From: Micromonospora orduensis
GTDB taxonomy: Bacteria; Actinomycetota; Actinomycetes; Mycobacteriales; Micromonosporaceae
Direction of reading: 5' to 3'
DNA length: 34,982 nucleotides
Assembly (NCBI RefSeq): GCF_006228125.1
Contig: NZ_VDFY01000222.1
Location: 1 to 34,982, forward strand
The stretch's first letter is position 1; each line of letters begins with the position of its first letter. The notes under the pieces are model-generated. The model was not told the origin of the DNA. It did no database searches and worked only from the letters and a program-made list of their open reading frames with translations. Positions 21,568 through 30,700 of the stretch are shown one piece after another. The position numbers were made by a program, and so were the translations under genes.

Positions 21568-24350
21568 CCACCCGCCGTACGCCGCGGGCCCCCGGCCGCG
21601 CCGACGTACCGGCGCCCAGGCCGACCACCCCGCCGGTCCGGACCGGCCGGCGGAGGTTCGCCGAGCTGACCGGCTCCTGGCGGGCCGCGCTGCGGATCGC
21701 CCGACGGGAGGCACGCCGCTCCCGCCGTCGCACCGCCCTGGTGCTCGCGATGATCGCCCTGCCGGTGCTGGTGCTGGCCTTCCTGGCGGCGAGCTACGAC
21801 ATGGCCGAGCTGACCCCGCAGGAGCGGGTCGACAGGCGACTCGGCGTGGCCGACGCGGAGCTGCGCTGGATCTCCCAGACCCCCGTCGAGCAGGACGAGT
21901 GGGGCGGCAGCTGGTACACGCGGGAGGGCGAGCACCTACCCGCCGGCCCGGTCACCGCCGGTCAGGTCGCCGCGCTGCTGCCGCCGGGCAGCCGCGTCGC
22001 CGAGGTACGCGCCCGCGTCCCGCTGACCGTGCGGGGGCCGGACCGCGACGAGAGCATCATCGGGCGGGTGCTGGACCTCACCGACCCGCTGGCCCGGGGA
22101 GTGGCCCGGTTCCGGGCCGGCCGCGCGCCGCAGCAACCCGGCGAGGTGGCGGTGAGTCCCGCCGCGCTGCGCCGCCTGGACCTGCGCCTCGGCCGTGCGC
22201 TGACGATGGCCGACGGGAAGGGGGCGTACACCGTCGTGGGGGTGGTGGAGTTCCCCGACGACCTCGGGCCGGTGGTGGCGCTGCACCCGGGAGCCGTTCC
22301 ACGGACCGTTCCGGAGCTGGACAGCAGCTGGCTGGCGGACGTGCCCGGCGGCGTCGACGCCGCGCTTGTCGCCCGGCTCAACGACCGGGGCGTGCTCGTC
22401 ACGCCCCGTCATCCGACCGGCTCCGTGCCCGAGCCGGGCCGCGGCTGGGCCGGCTCGATCGGCGCGACCGACACCAACGACCTGAGCACCGGCGTACTGA
22501 TCGCCGGCCTCGGTCTGCTGGAGGTCGTCCTGCTGGTGGGGCCGGCGTTCGCGGTGGGCATCCGGCGCCGACGCCGGGACCTGGCGCTTGTCGCGGTGGC
22601 CGGCGGGGACGCCGCCCAGCTGCGCCGGGTCGTGCTCGCCGACGGCGTGGTGCTGGGTGTGCTGGGCGCCGTCGTCGGCCTGGTCCTCGGCGTCGCCGCG
22701 GCGTTCGCCGGTCGTCCGCTGGTGGAGCAGTACGTCTTCGGCGCCCGCTTCGGCGGGTACCGCTGCTGGCCGGCGGCCCTGGCGGTGCTCGGCGGGGTCG
22801 CGGTGCTGACCGGGGTGCTCGCCGCGCTGGCGCCGGCGTGGACCGTCGCCCGGCAGGACGTCAGCGCGGGTCTGGCCGGGCGTCGTACGCCGCCGGCCTC
22901 CCGGAGCCGATGGCTGGCGCTCGGGTTGTCGCTTGTGGCCGGCGGGGCGGCGCTGGCGGCGTTCGGCGCCGCCCGGACCTCGCCGGCGGTGATCCTCACC
23001 GGCCTCATCCTCGGCGAGCTCGGCCTGGTGTGCTGCACGCCCACCCTGATCGGTGTGCTCGCCCGGCTCGGCCGGGTGCTGCCGCTGGCGCCCCGCATCG
23101 CGTTGCGCGACGCCAGCCGCAACCGCGCCGCCGCCGCCCCGGCCATCTGCGCCGTGATGGCCGCCGTGGCGAGCAGCGTGGCGCTCGGCGGCTACCTGGC
23201 CAGCGACGGCGTCCGCGACCGGCACGCCTACCAGCCGCTGCTGCCGCCCGGGCACGTGCTGGTCAGCCCGAACGACTTGACCCGGCTGCCCACGCTGGCC
23301 CAGGTCACCGACGCGGCGCGGGAGCAGTTGGGCACCGACGCGGTAGTCGGGGTGTCCGCGGCGGTCTGCGTGCCGCCGGACGGCGGGTACTGCGACGTGG
23401 CACCGGCGCTGCCGGCCGAGCAGGCCTGCCCCTGGCGGGCCGGGGACGACCTCTCCGCGGCGCAGCGTCGCCAGGCCCGGGCCGATCCCCGCTGCCAGCG
23501 TCGCGCGGTGGACTACTACGGCACCTACGTGGAACCTCTGGTGGACGACGGAACGGCGCTGCCGCAGCTCACCGACGCCGATCCGGCGGCGACCGCCGCC
23601 GCGACGGCGGTGCTGCGCGCCGGCGGCGTGGTGGTGACCGACCCGCGTTACCTGCACAACGGGCTGGTGACCGTGCAGGTCAAGCGAGCGGACGCCGGAT
23701 CGGACCAGCCGACGACGGCCGCCGCCGACCTGCCCGGGTACGCGCTGCCCGCGGCGGTCGGCCAGTCCCGCCTGCTGCTCTCCGCCGCCGCGCTGCGCGA
23801 GCTCGACCTGAAGCCGACGCCGGCCGGCTGGGTGATCGGCACCTCGTCACCGCCGAGCGGGGAACGGCAGGAGCGGTTCGCCGCCGCCCTGCGTCCCTTC
23901 GGGGCGGTCTCGCTCATGGTGGAGAGCGGTGGCGCCCCGGGGGACATCTCGCCGCTGCTCCTGCTGCTCGCGGCGGCGGCCGGGCTGATCACGGTGGGGG
24001 CGGCCGGGATCGCCACCGCGCTCGCCGCCGCCGAGGGCCGCGCCGAGTTGACCACCCTCGCCGCGGTCGGCGCGGCGCCGGCGGTCCGCCGTGTGCTGGC
24101 GATCTGCCAGGCCGGGGTCATCTCCGGCCTCGGCTCGGTGCTCGGCATCGTGGCCGGCCTGGGCACCGCCGCGATCGTGCTGTTCTCGGTGAACCGCCAG
24201 TACGCCACGGACTGGCCGACACCCGTGCCGTACCCGTACCTCGTGCCGTGGCCGGTCCTCGGTGTCCTGGTGCTGGTGCCCCTGGTGGCGATGCTCGGCG
24301 CTGGCCTGTTCACCCGCGCCCGGCTGCCGATCGAGCGGCGACTGGACTGA
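21564..24350 (+). CDS. FtsX-like ABC permease, ten predicted helices
   Basis: A 928-residue inner-membrane permease paired with the preceding ATPase. After an Arg-rich cytoplasmic N-terminus, TM1 is at about 57-77, a first extracytoplasmic domain at 78-310, six helices between about 311 and 545, a second extracytoplasmic domain at 546-792, and three C-terminal helices (about 794-822, 846-876, 893-915). The FtsX fold is visible in GIRRRRRDLALVAVAGGDAAQLRRVVLADG and the matching C-terminal AAAEGRAELTTLAAVGAAPAVRR, both shortened here. The second outer domain has four Cys within residues ~601-646, which could form disulfides. The GTG 21564 overlaps the ATPase stop and has no ribosome binding site, so it depends on coupling. 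PadR-linked permeases of this shape often give resistance to membrane-active compounds. Confidence 0.93.
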   Translation: MTTRRTPRAPGRADVPAPRPTTPPVRTGRRRFAELTGSWRAALRIARREARRSRRRTALVLAMIALPVLVLAFLAASYDMAELTPQERVDRRLGVADAELRWISQTPVEQDEWGGSWYTREGEHLPAGPVTAGQVAALLPPGSRVAEVRARVPLTVRGPDRDESIIGRVLDLTDPLARGVARFRAGRAPQQPGEVAVSPAALRRLDLRLGRALTMADGKGAYTVVGVVEFPDDLGPVVALHPGAVPRTVPELDSSWLADVPGGVDAALVARLNDRGVLVTPRHPTGSVPEPGRGWAGSIGATDTNDLSTGVLIAGLGLLEVVLLVGPAFAVGIRRRRRDLALVAVAGGDAAQLRRVVLADGVVLGVLGAVVGLVLGVAAAFAGRPLVEQYVFGARFGGYRCWPAALAVLGGVAVLTGVLAALAPAWTVARQDVSAGLAGRRTPPASRSRWLALGLSLVAGGAALAAFGAARTSPAVILTGLILGELGLVCCTPTLIGVLARLGRVLPLAPRIALRDASRNRAAAAPAICAVMAAVASSVALGGYLASDGVRDRHAYQPLLPPGHVLVSPNDLTRLPTLAQVTDAAREQLGTDAVVGVSAAVCVPPDGGYCDVAPALPAEQACPWRAGDDLSAAQRRQARADPRCQRRAVDYYGTYVEPLVDDGTALPQLTDADPAATAAATAVLRAGGVVVTDPRYLHNGLVTVQVKRADAGSDQPTTAAADLPGYALPAAVGQSRLLLSAAALRELDLKPTPAGWVIGTSSPPSGERQERFAAALRPFGAVSLMVESGGAPGDISPLLLLLAAAAGLITVGAAGIATALAAAEGRAELTTLAAVGAAPAVRRVLAICQAGVISGLGSVLGIVAGLGTAAIVLFSVNRQYATDWPTPVPYPYLVPWPVLGVLVLVPLVAMLGAGLFTRARLPIERRLD

Positions 24351-24424
24351 GCCGACCGCGCGGCGGCCGATCCGGGACCGCGCGGGGGTGCCGCCGGGGC
24401 GCGACAGCCGGCAGACTGATCGGC

Positions 24425-24924
24425 GTGTCAGTGCTGGGAAACCTCACCCGCCGCGTCGGTCACCACCGCTGGTTCGGCGCCGCCGCCCGCCTGCTCGTCC
24501 CCGCCGACCGGATGGTCGGCCGGCTGACCCGGGGCCGGGTCGTCGCGCTCGGCCTGTTGCCGTCCCTGCTGATCACCACTGTGGGTCGTCGCTCCGGCAA
24601 ACCGCGCGCAATCCCCTGCTCTACGTCCCCGACGGCGACGCGTACGTGGTGATCGGCTCGAACTGGGGGCAGACCCACCAGCCCGGCTGGGCGACGAACC
24701 TGCTCGCCGAGCCGTCGGCCGAGGTGGCAGTGAAGGGCCAGCGGATCCCGGTGCGGGCCGAGCTGGCCACGGGCACCGACCGGGACCGGTTGTGGCGGTT
24801 GCTGGTCACCGAGTGGCCGGCGTACCGCACGTACGTGCAGCGGGCCGGCGGCCGGGAGATCCGCATCTTCCGGCTGGTGCCCACCGGGCGCGGCGAGCCG
24901 TCCGGCCCGCCGCCGGCTGGCTAG
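24425..24924 (+). pseudogene. Deazaflavin-dependent nitroreductase-family gene with a frameshift
   Basis: Relatives (Ddn/DUF385 family) are ~150-170-residue proteins using reduced F420. The N-terminal part is read from GTG 24425 (SVLGNLTRRVGHH, LLITTVGRRSGKPR) up to about 24607; the family continuation NPLLYVPDGDAYVVIGSNWG and the rest to PTGRGEPSGPP are in another frame to the stop at 24922-24924. A single missing base in CCGCGCGCAATC (24602-24613) explains it. As written, the N-terminal frame stops at 24652 after 75 codons. Joined, the product would be about 166 residues with all the expected segments, including AVKGQRIPVRAEL and AYRTYVQRAGGREIRIF. Either a recent inactivating deletion or a sequencing error in a CG-dinucleotide run; no classical slippery site is present. 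Lies 74 bases after the permease. Confidence 0.85.
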
Positions 24925-24957
24925 GCTGACAACCGGTAGCGAGGCGGAGGCGGACCC

Positions 24958-25695
24958 GTGAGCGCGAGCAGCGAGCAGGCCGGTGTCGACCGGGGCCTCG
25001 ACGATCGACGGTGGACGGTGGCCGAGCGGGTGGCCGAGGCCATCGGGAGGCGTTTCTCCGCCGAGGTGCTCGCGGTCGCGGTGCACGGTCCTCTGGCGCA
25101 CGGCGACGACGACGGCGGTGGGGACCGCGAGGTGGGGATGCTGGTGGTCACCTACCGGCCCGGCACCGGTCCGCCGGTGGCGACCCGTCGGGTGGACGGG
25201 GTGCTCGTCGACCTGACCGTGGCCGCCGCCGAGGACTACCTGGCGCAGGCCCGGGTGCTCTCCCCGCTGTGGCCGCTGACCGCGGACCGGTACGTCACCA
25301 CGCAGGCGTTGCACGACCCGACGGGCTGGCTGCGGATGTTGCGCGATGAGCATCTCGGGCGGCTGGCCCGGGCGCGGCCGGCGGAGTTCAGCACGGCGGC
25401 GCGGCAGGCCTGGTACCGGGGCTCCGCGGCGCACGCGCGGGCCGCCCGGCTGGCCGAGTGGTACGAGACCGACCAGGCGTTGCTGATGCTCGGCGAGGCA
25501 CGGTTGGCCGCGGCGACGGTGACCGGTCTGCTGACCCGCACCTACTTCCGTGATCCCGGTGACGCGGTACGCCGTACCGGTCTGGCGGGCGCGGACATGA
25601 CCGAGGTGGGTACGGTGCTGGCCCGGCAAGCCGACGAGTTGACCGCCCGCGGCCGGCCGGTGGACGGCACGGTCGACGACCTGCTCAGCGGCTGA
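24958..25695 (+). CDS. Nucleotidyltransferase-like protein
   Basis: A 245-residue protein whose N-terminal part resembles a minimal nucleotidyltransferase domain: a helix VAERVAEAIGRRF, the strand-turn VLAVAVHGPLAHG (the GSxxxG-like loop), then DREVGMLVV where the family usually has DxD, and VDLTVAAAEDYL for the third acidic position. Because the central acidic pair reads D-R-E, catalysis is uncertain. The C-terminal half is helical with an HEPN-like look. The GTG 24958 follows GGAGG by seven to eight bases. The first 19 bases of the gene (GTGAGCGCGAGCAGCGAGC) match the start of the 59-bp repeat at 32861-32982 at 17 positions. It ends six bases from the convergent VIT gene. Confidence 0.75.
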   Translation: MSASSEQAGVDRGLDDRRWTVAERVAEAIGRRFSAEVLAVAVHGPLAHGDDDGGGDREVGMLVVTYRPGTGPPVATRRVDGVLVDLTVAAAEDYLAQARVLSPLWPLTADRYVTTQALHDPTGWLRMLRDEHLGRLARARPAEFSTAARQAWYRGSAAHARAARLAEWYETDQALLMLGEARLAAATVTGLLTRTYFRDPGDAVRRTGLAGADMTEVGTVLARQADELTARGRPVDGTVDDLLSG

Positions 25696-25701
25696 CGGCT
25701 G

Positions 25702-26415
25702 TCACAGGCCGCCCTGGACGCCGATCAGCGAGCCGATCAGGTAGGTGGCTCCGGCCGCGGCGGCGCCGAGCAGCAGCTGACGCAGGCCGCTGGTCCACCA
25801 GGGCCGGCCGGTGAAGCGGGCGACGACCGCCCCGGCGGCGAACAGGCCGAGCCCGCCGACGGCGAGCGCCAGCCACAGGTCGGTGGCGCCGAACAGGTAG
25901 GTCAGCAGCGGCACCAGCGCCCCCACCGAGAAGAACACGAACGACGAGATCGCCGCCGCCCACGGGCTGGGCTGGTCGTCGGGGTCGACGCCCAACTCCT
26001 CGCGTACGTGCACCCGCAGGGCTTCCTCCGGGTCGCGGCGCACCGCCTCGGCGACCTGGGTGGCCAGGTCGCGGGGAAGGCCACGGGCGACCCACGCGTC
26101 GGCCAGTTCGCGGGCCTCCGCCTCGGGGTGCCGTTCCAGCTCGCGCCGTTCCTTGGCGACCTCGGCGGCGACCTGTTCGTTGGCGGAGCGGACGCTCGTG
26201 TACTCGCCGAGGCCCATCGAGATCGCCCCGGCCACCAGGCCGGCGGTGCCGGTCAGCACGATGCTGCGCGGCGACACCCCACCGCCGCCGACCCCGGCGA
26301 TCAGGGCGATGTTGGTGACGAGGCCGTCCATCGCGCCAAAGACGGCCGGGCGCAGCCAGCCGCCGGAGACGTCGGCGTGGTGCGCTTCGCGCAGCGCGGC
26401 GGGTGTGTCGGTCAC
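25702..26415 (-). CDS. VIT1/CCC1-family Fe/Mn transporter
   Basis: Predicted to move Fe(II) or Mn(II) out of the cytoplasm. The 237-residue protein has the family start HHADVSGGWLRPAVFGAMDG and LVTNIALIAGVGGGG in helix 1, then GLVAGAISMGLGEYTSV in helix 2. A Glu-rich cytoplasmic metal-binding helix segment follows (VAKERRELERHPEAEARELADAW, residues about 84-106, split here). Three more hydrophobic helices occupy about 148-232. The start is GTG 26415, which overlaps the map stop (GTGA) and has no ribosome binding site, so it is translated by coupling to map. Map is a metalloenzyme, so joint expression with a metal exporter is suggestive but unproven. Confidence 0.92.
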   Translation of the reverse strand: MTDTPAALREAHHADVSGGWLRPAVFGAMDGLVTNIALIAGVGGGGVSPRSIVLTGTAGLVAGAISMGLGEYTSVRSANEQVAAEVAKERRELERHPEAEARELADAWVARGLPRDLATQVAEAVRRDPEEALRVHVREELGVDPDDQPSPWAAAISSFVFFSVGALVPLLTYLFGATDLWLALAVGGLGLFAAGAVVARFTGRPWWTSGLRQLLLGAAAAGATYLIGSLIGVQGGL

Positions 26416-27269
26416 GGCAGGGTCAGGATCTCGTGGCCGTCGTCGGTCACCACGATCGTGTGTTCGAACTGGGCTGTCCATTTCCGGTCCTTGGTGACGA
26501 CGGTCCACCCGTCGTCCCACATGTCGTACTGGTAGGTGCCGAGGGTGATCATCGGCTCGATGGTGAAGGTCATCCCCGGTTCCATGATGTCGGTGGGGCG
26601 GGGACTGTCGTAGTGCGGCACGTACAGGCCGCTGTGGAAGGACTCCCCGATGCCGTGGCCGGTGAAGTCGCGGACCACGCCGTAGCCGAACCGCTTGGCG
26701 TACGACTCGATGACCCGGCCCACGACGTTGATCTGGCGGCCCGGTGCGACCGCGCGGATGCCGCGCATCATCGCCTCGTGGGTCCGCTCGACCAGGAGGC
26801 GGGCCTCCTCGCTGACCTCGCCGACGCAGAAGGTGGCGTCGGTGTCGCCGTGCACCCCACCGATGTACGCGGTGACGTCGACGTTGATGATGTCGCCGTC
26901 CTGGATGACGGTCGAGTCCGGGATGCCGTGGCAGATGACCTCGTTGAGGCTGGTGCAGCAGGACTTGGGGAAGCCCTTGTAGCCAAGCGTCGACGGGTAG
27001 GCGCCGTGGTCGCAGAGGAACTCGTGCACCATCTTGTCGATCTCGTCGGTGGTCACGCCGGGCTTGCAGTGTTCGCCGGCGAGCTGGGTCGCCTGGGCGG
27101 CCAGCCGGCTGGCGATCCGCATCTTCTCGATGGTCTCCGGCGTCTGCACGTGGGAGCCGCGCCACTCCTGCGGGCGCTTCTTGCCCACGTACTCCGGTCG
27201 GGCGATGTGGGACGGCACCTGTCGCATCGGGGAGAGGGCGCCGGGTGTCAGCGGCGGACGGACGGTCAT
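26412..27269 (-). CDS. map: Type I methionine aminopeptidase
   Basis: Removes the initiator Met from nascent proteins, using two divalent metal ions. All five metal ligands are present at D131, D142, H205, E238 and E269 in the motifs INVDVTAYIGG, HGDTDATF, FTGHGIG, FTIEPM and AQFEHTI; the 285-residue length and these positions equal those of the M. tuberculosis MetAP1c (mapB) as I recall them. The N-terminal 40-residue extension with RPPLTPG and RPEYVGKKRP is the Pro-rich segment found in that subclass and thought to bind the ribosome. The ATG 27269 has no ribosome binding site; TAGGCT (27281-27276 on this strand) seven bases before it could be a -10 for a leaderless mRNA. Confidence 0.97.
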   Translation of the reverse strand: MTVRPPLTPGALSPMRQVPSHIARPEYVGKKRPQEWRGSHVQTPETIEKMRIASRLAAQATQLAGEHCKPGVTTDEIDKMVHEFLCDHGAYPSTLGYKGFPKSCCTSLNEVICHGIPDSTVIQDGDIINVDVTAYIGGVHGDTDATFCVGEVSEEARLLVERTHEAMMRGIRAVAPGRQINVVGRVIESYAKRFGYGVVRDFTGHGIGESFHSGLYVPHYDSPRPTDIMEPGMTFTIEPMITLGTYQYDMWDDGWTVVTKDRKWTAQFEHTIVVTDDGHEILTLP

Positions 27270-27329
27270 GGCGCAAGCCTATCGCCGGAGCCGCTGGTGA
27301 CCCGCGCCACGGCCGCGGCGGACCGGTTG

Positions 27330-27358
27330 TTGCCCCGCCAGGTCGGCTGTGCCATGGT
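27330..27358 (+). promoter_or_regulatory. Possible leaderless promoter of the STAS gene
   Basis: TTGCCC (27330-27335), 17 bases, CATGGT (27353-27358), then six bases to the GTG start at 27365, which has no ribosome binding site. The layout resembles the PadR promoter in this window. The -10 is a weak match. Confidence 0.35.
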
Positions 27359-27364
27359 GTCTGC

Positions 27365-27679
27365 GTGGATCAAGGGGGAGCACCACCCGTCTTCTCCGCC
27401 AGCGCGGAGATCGACGGTGATCACCTCCACGTGGTGGTGGCCGGCGAGGTCGACATGGCGACCGCCGACACCATGCTCCAGACTGCGCTGCGGGAGCCCG
27501 CCGAGCAGATCACGCTGGACCTGAGCGCGGTCACCTTCTTCGACTCGGCTGCCATCCACGCCCTGGTCCGGCTCGCCCAGCAGTTCCCCGGCACGCTCAC
27601 GGTGCTGCCGTCACGGCAGGTCCGCCGGGTGCTGGAGATCTCCGGTCTGGGCGAGCAGAGCTGGCTGCGCCCGGCCTGA
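27365..27679 (+). CDS. STAS-domain anti-sigma factor antagonist
   Basis: A 104-residue single STAS domain, the module of SpoIIAA/RsbV proteins that binds an anti-sigma kinase when unphosphorylated. Strands VFSASAEIDGDHLHVVVAGEVD lead into ATADTMLQTAL, followed by ITLDLSAVTFFDSAAIHALV; S61 in FFDSAA occupies the phosphoserine position. A C-terminal helix follows (RQVRRVLEISGLGE). The GTG 27365 fits the family start; upstream in-frame sequence is not STAS-like. It converges on a large protein that contains both a PP2C phosphatase and an RsbW-like kinase domain, 26 bases between stops, which suggests the two are partners. Confidence 0.93.
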   Translation: MDQGGAPPVFSASAEIDGDHLHVVVAGEVDMATADTMLQTALREPAEQITLDLSAVTFFDSAAIHALVRLAQQFPGTLTVLPSRQVRRVLEISGLGEQSWLRPA

Positions 27680-27705
27680 GCCACCGGCCCCCGTCGGGCG
27701 CGCGC

Positions 27706-30700
27706 TCAGCCCTGTAGCCGCCGGCGCAGCGTCACCTCGGTGCCCTCATCGGTACGCCGCACCGACAGGTCCCCCAGTGCCTTGATCAGGGACAGGCCGC
27801 GCCCCCGGAACCCGGAGCCGGTCGACTCCCGCCACCGCCCGCTGTCGCGCACCGTGGCGGTCACCGTGCGGTCCTCGATGGCCACCTCCACGCTGATCAT
27901 CGGCTCGGTGGGGTGCACCGGGTGCTCGATGGCGTTGGCGGCGGCCTCGGAAACGGCGACGGTCAGGTCGAACAGGTCGGTCTCGCCGACCGAGTGCGCG
28001 ACGAGGAAGTCCTCCAGGCGCTTGCGCAGCACGCTCAGCCGGGTCGGGTCCGCCGGCAGCCGCAACGCGAAGCGGTTCAGCTCGGCGGCCTCCAGGCCGA
28101 GCACCGCCACGTCGTCCCGCCGTTGCTGCCCGACGACCCGCTCGATGACGGCGTCGATGAGGTCCGCCACGTGCTCGCCCGGGGTGGCGGCGTCGACGCG
28201 GAGCTGGGCGAGCCCGGCGTCGATGCCGAGAGTGCGGTCCTCGATGAGGCCGTCGGTGTAGAGGAGCAGCCGTTCGCCGGCGCGCAGCTCCCCGTCGGCC
28301 GTCCGGTACGTCGTGTCGGGGATGGCACCGATCGGCGGCCCCAACGCGCGGTCGTGCAGGAACGCCACGTCGCCTCCTCGGATCAGCAGTGGGGAGGGGT
28401 GACCGGCGCTGGCGTACCGCAGCCGGCCGGTGCGCGGGTTGAACAGCAGGCAGACCACCGTCGCGAACGAGCGGCCCTCGGTGGAGCCGACCAGCCGGTT
28501 GAGCCGGGTCAGTGACGCGCCCGGGTCGAAGCCCTCCAGCACGTACGCCCGCAGCGCGTTGCGCAGTTGCCCCATCGCCGCGGCGGCCCGGACGCCCTTG
28601 CCGACCACGTCGCCGATGACGAGCACCAGCTCGTCGCCGTCCAGTGCGATCACGTCGTACCAGTCGCCGCCGACCTCGACGTCGGCGCTGCCGGGCAGGT
28701 AACGGCTGGCCACCACCGCGCCCGGCAGTTGCGGCAACGACTGGGGCAGCAGGCTGTGCTGGAGGGTGGTGGCGATGCGGTGTTCGGCCTCGTAGAGCTG
28801 GGCATTTTCCAACCGCACGCCGACGAGCCGGGCCAGCTGGGTCAGCGCGGCGTCGTCGGCCTGCGCGTCGTCGCCGGCGGCCCGCCAGACCCGCAGCTCG
28901 CCGAGCTTCTCGCCGGTGGTGCCGGTCAGGTCGGCCACGAAGGACGGGTCGGCGGCGGTGGTGCCACCGCCGTCCGCCTCGGAACGCGCGTCGGCCGCGC
29001 TGACCACCACCCGGGCCGCTTCGGCGAGGCTCAGCGCGTGCCGGGCCGCGACCTGGAGCACGTCGGAGGTCGACCGGGCGGTGTTCACCGCCACCGCCGC
29101 GTCGGCCAGCGCACGGAGCCGGCGGATTATCTGCCCGCGCAGTTGACCCAGCTCCACGTTGGCCCGCACCCGGGCGATCAGCTCCTGCCCGGAGAACGGC
29201 TTGGTGAGGTAGTCGTCGGCCCCGATGGAGAGCCCGGCGACGGCCTCCGCCGAGCCGGCGCGGGCGGAGAGCAGCACGATCGGCACATGCCGCGTACGCG
29301 GGTCGGCGCGCAGGGCGGTCACCAGCCCGAACCCGTCCAGGCGGGGCATCATCACGTCGGTGAGCACCAGGTCGAACGCACCCTCCCGGGCCAGCGGCAG
29401 GGCCATCAGCCCGTCGCTGGCGGTGACCACCTCCCAGGTGGGCGAGAGCAGGCGGGTGACGTGTTCGCGCAGGTCCACGTTGTCGTCGACGACGAGGATC
29501 CGGCCGGCCGGGCTGACCGGGGTCGGGCTGCTGTCGAACTCCGGCGTGCCCTCCGCGCCAGCCCACAGCGCGGTCTCCGCCACATAGAGGCGGGCCTGCT
29601 CCGGTTCGCCGGCGGGCAGGGGGCCGAACGCCGCCACCCGGTCGGCGGGCAGGTGCGCCGACCCGAACGGGATGGTCACCGTGAAGGTGCTGCCCTCGTC
29701 GACGCGACTGGTCAGCCCGACCTCGCCACCGTGCATCTCGACCAGCTCCCGAACCAGCGCCAGGCCGATCCCGGTGCCCTCGTGGGTGCGGGCGCGCACG
29801 CCGGGCACCCGGTGGAACCGTTCGAAGACGTGCGGCACCTCGGCCGGCACGATCCCCACGCCGGTGTCGGTCACCTCGAGCCGGGCGCCGGCCTCCACGG
29901 TCCGGATCCGGACCCGGATCTCACCGTCGAAGGTGAACTTGACCGCGTTCGACACCAGGTTGAGGACGATCTTCTCCCACATGTCCCGGTCGACGAAGAC
30001 CGGCGTGGGCAGCGGCGGGCAGTCCACCACCAGTCGCAGGCCGGCCCGGTCGGTGGCCGAGCGGAACGTGCTGGCCAGCCGGGCCGTGTAGCCGGACAGG
30101 TCGGTGGGCAGGAAGCGGGCGGCGAGCCGACCCGACTCCAGCCGGGAGAAGTCCAGCACCGTGTTGACGAGCTTGAGCAGGCGCAACGCGTTGCGGTGCA
30201 TCATCGTGAGGCGCTCGGTGTCGGCGGCGGGCAGCGCCGGGTTCGCCAGCATGTCCTCCAGTGGGCCGAGCACCAGGGTCAGTGGCGTACGGAACTCGTG
30301 GCTGACGTTGGCGAAGAAGTTGGTCTTCGCCTGGTCGAGCGCGGCCAATTCGGCCGCCCGGGCCCGCTCCTGCTCGTACGCCCGCTGCTTGCCGACGGCC
30401 CGGGAGATCTGCGCGGCCACCAGGTCGAGGAAGTCGCGGTAGTCGTCGCCGAGCGGCAGCCGGCGGGCCACCCCGACGACCAGCGCGCCGACCGCCTCGT
30501 TGACTGCCGTGATGGGCAGTACGAGAGCCTGGTGAGCCGCTTCGGCCGGCGGCGGATCGAGCAGGTCCGCCACGTCGACGGTGGTGCGCTCACCCTGGGC
30601 GGCGACCCGGGCGAGCAGGTCGGCCGGCACTTCGACGGTCGCCGGATCCGTGCCACTGGCCCCGGCCAGGGCGAGGCGACCGCTGTCGTCACTCAGGTAG

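Noticed and set aside
24602..24613. Programmed -1 frameshift in the nitroreductase-family gene
   Set aside because: No X-XXY-YYZ slippery heptamer or obvious stimulator is present; a deletion or sequencing error is simpler.
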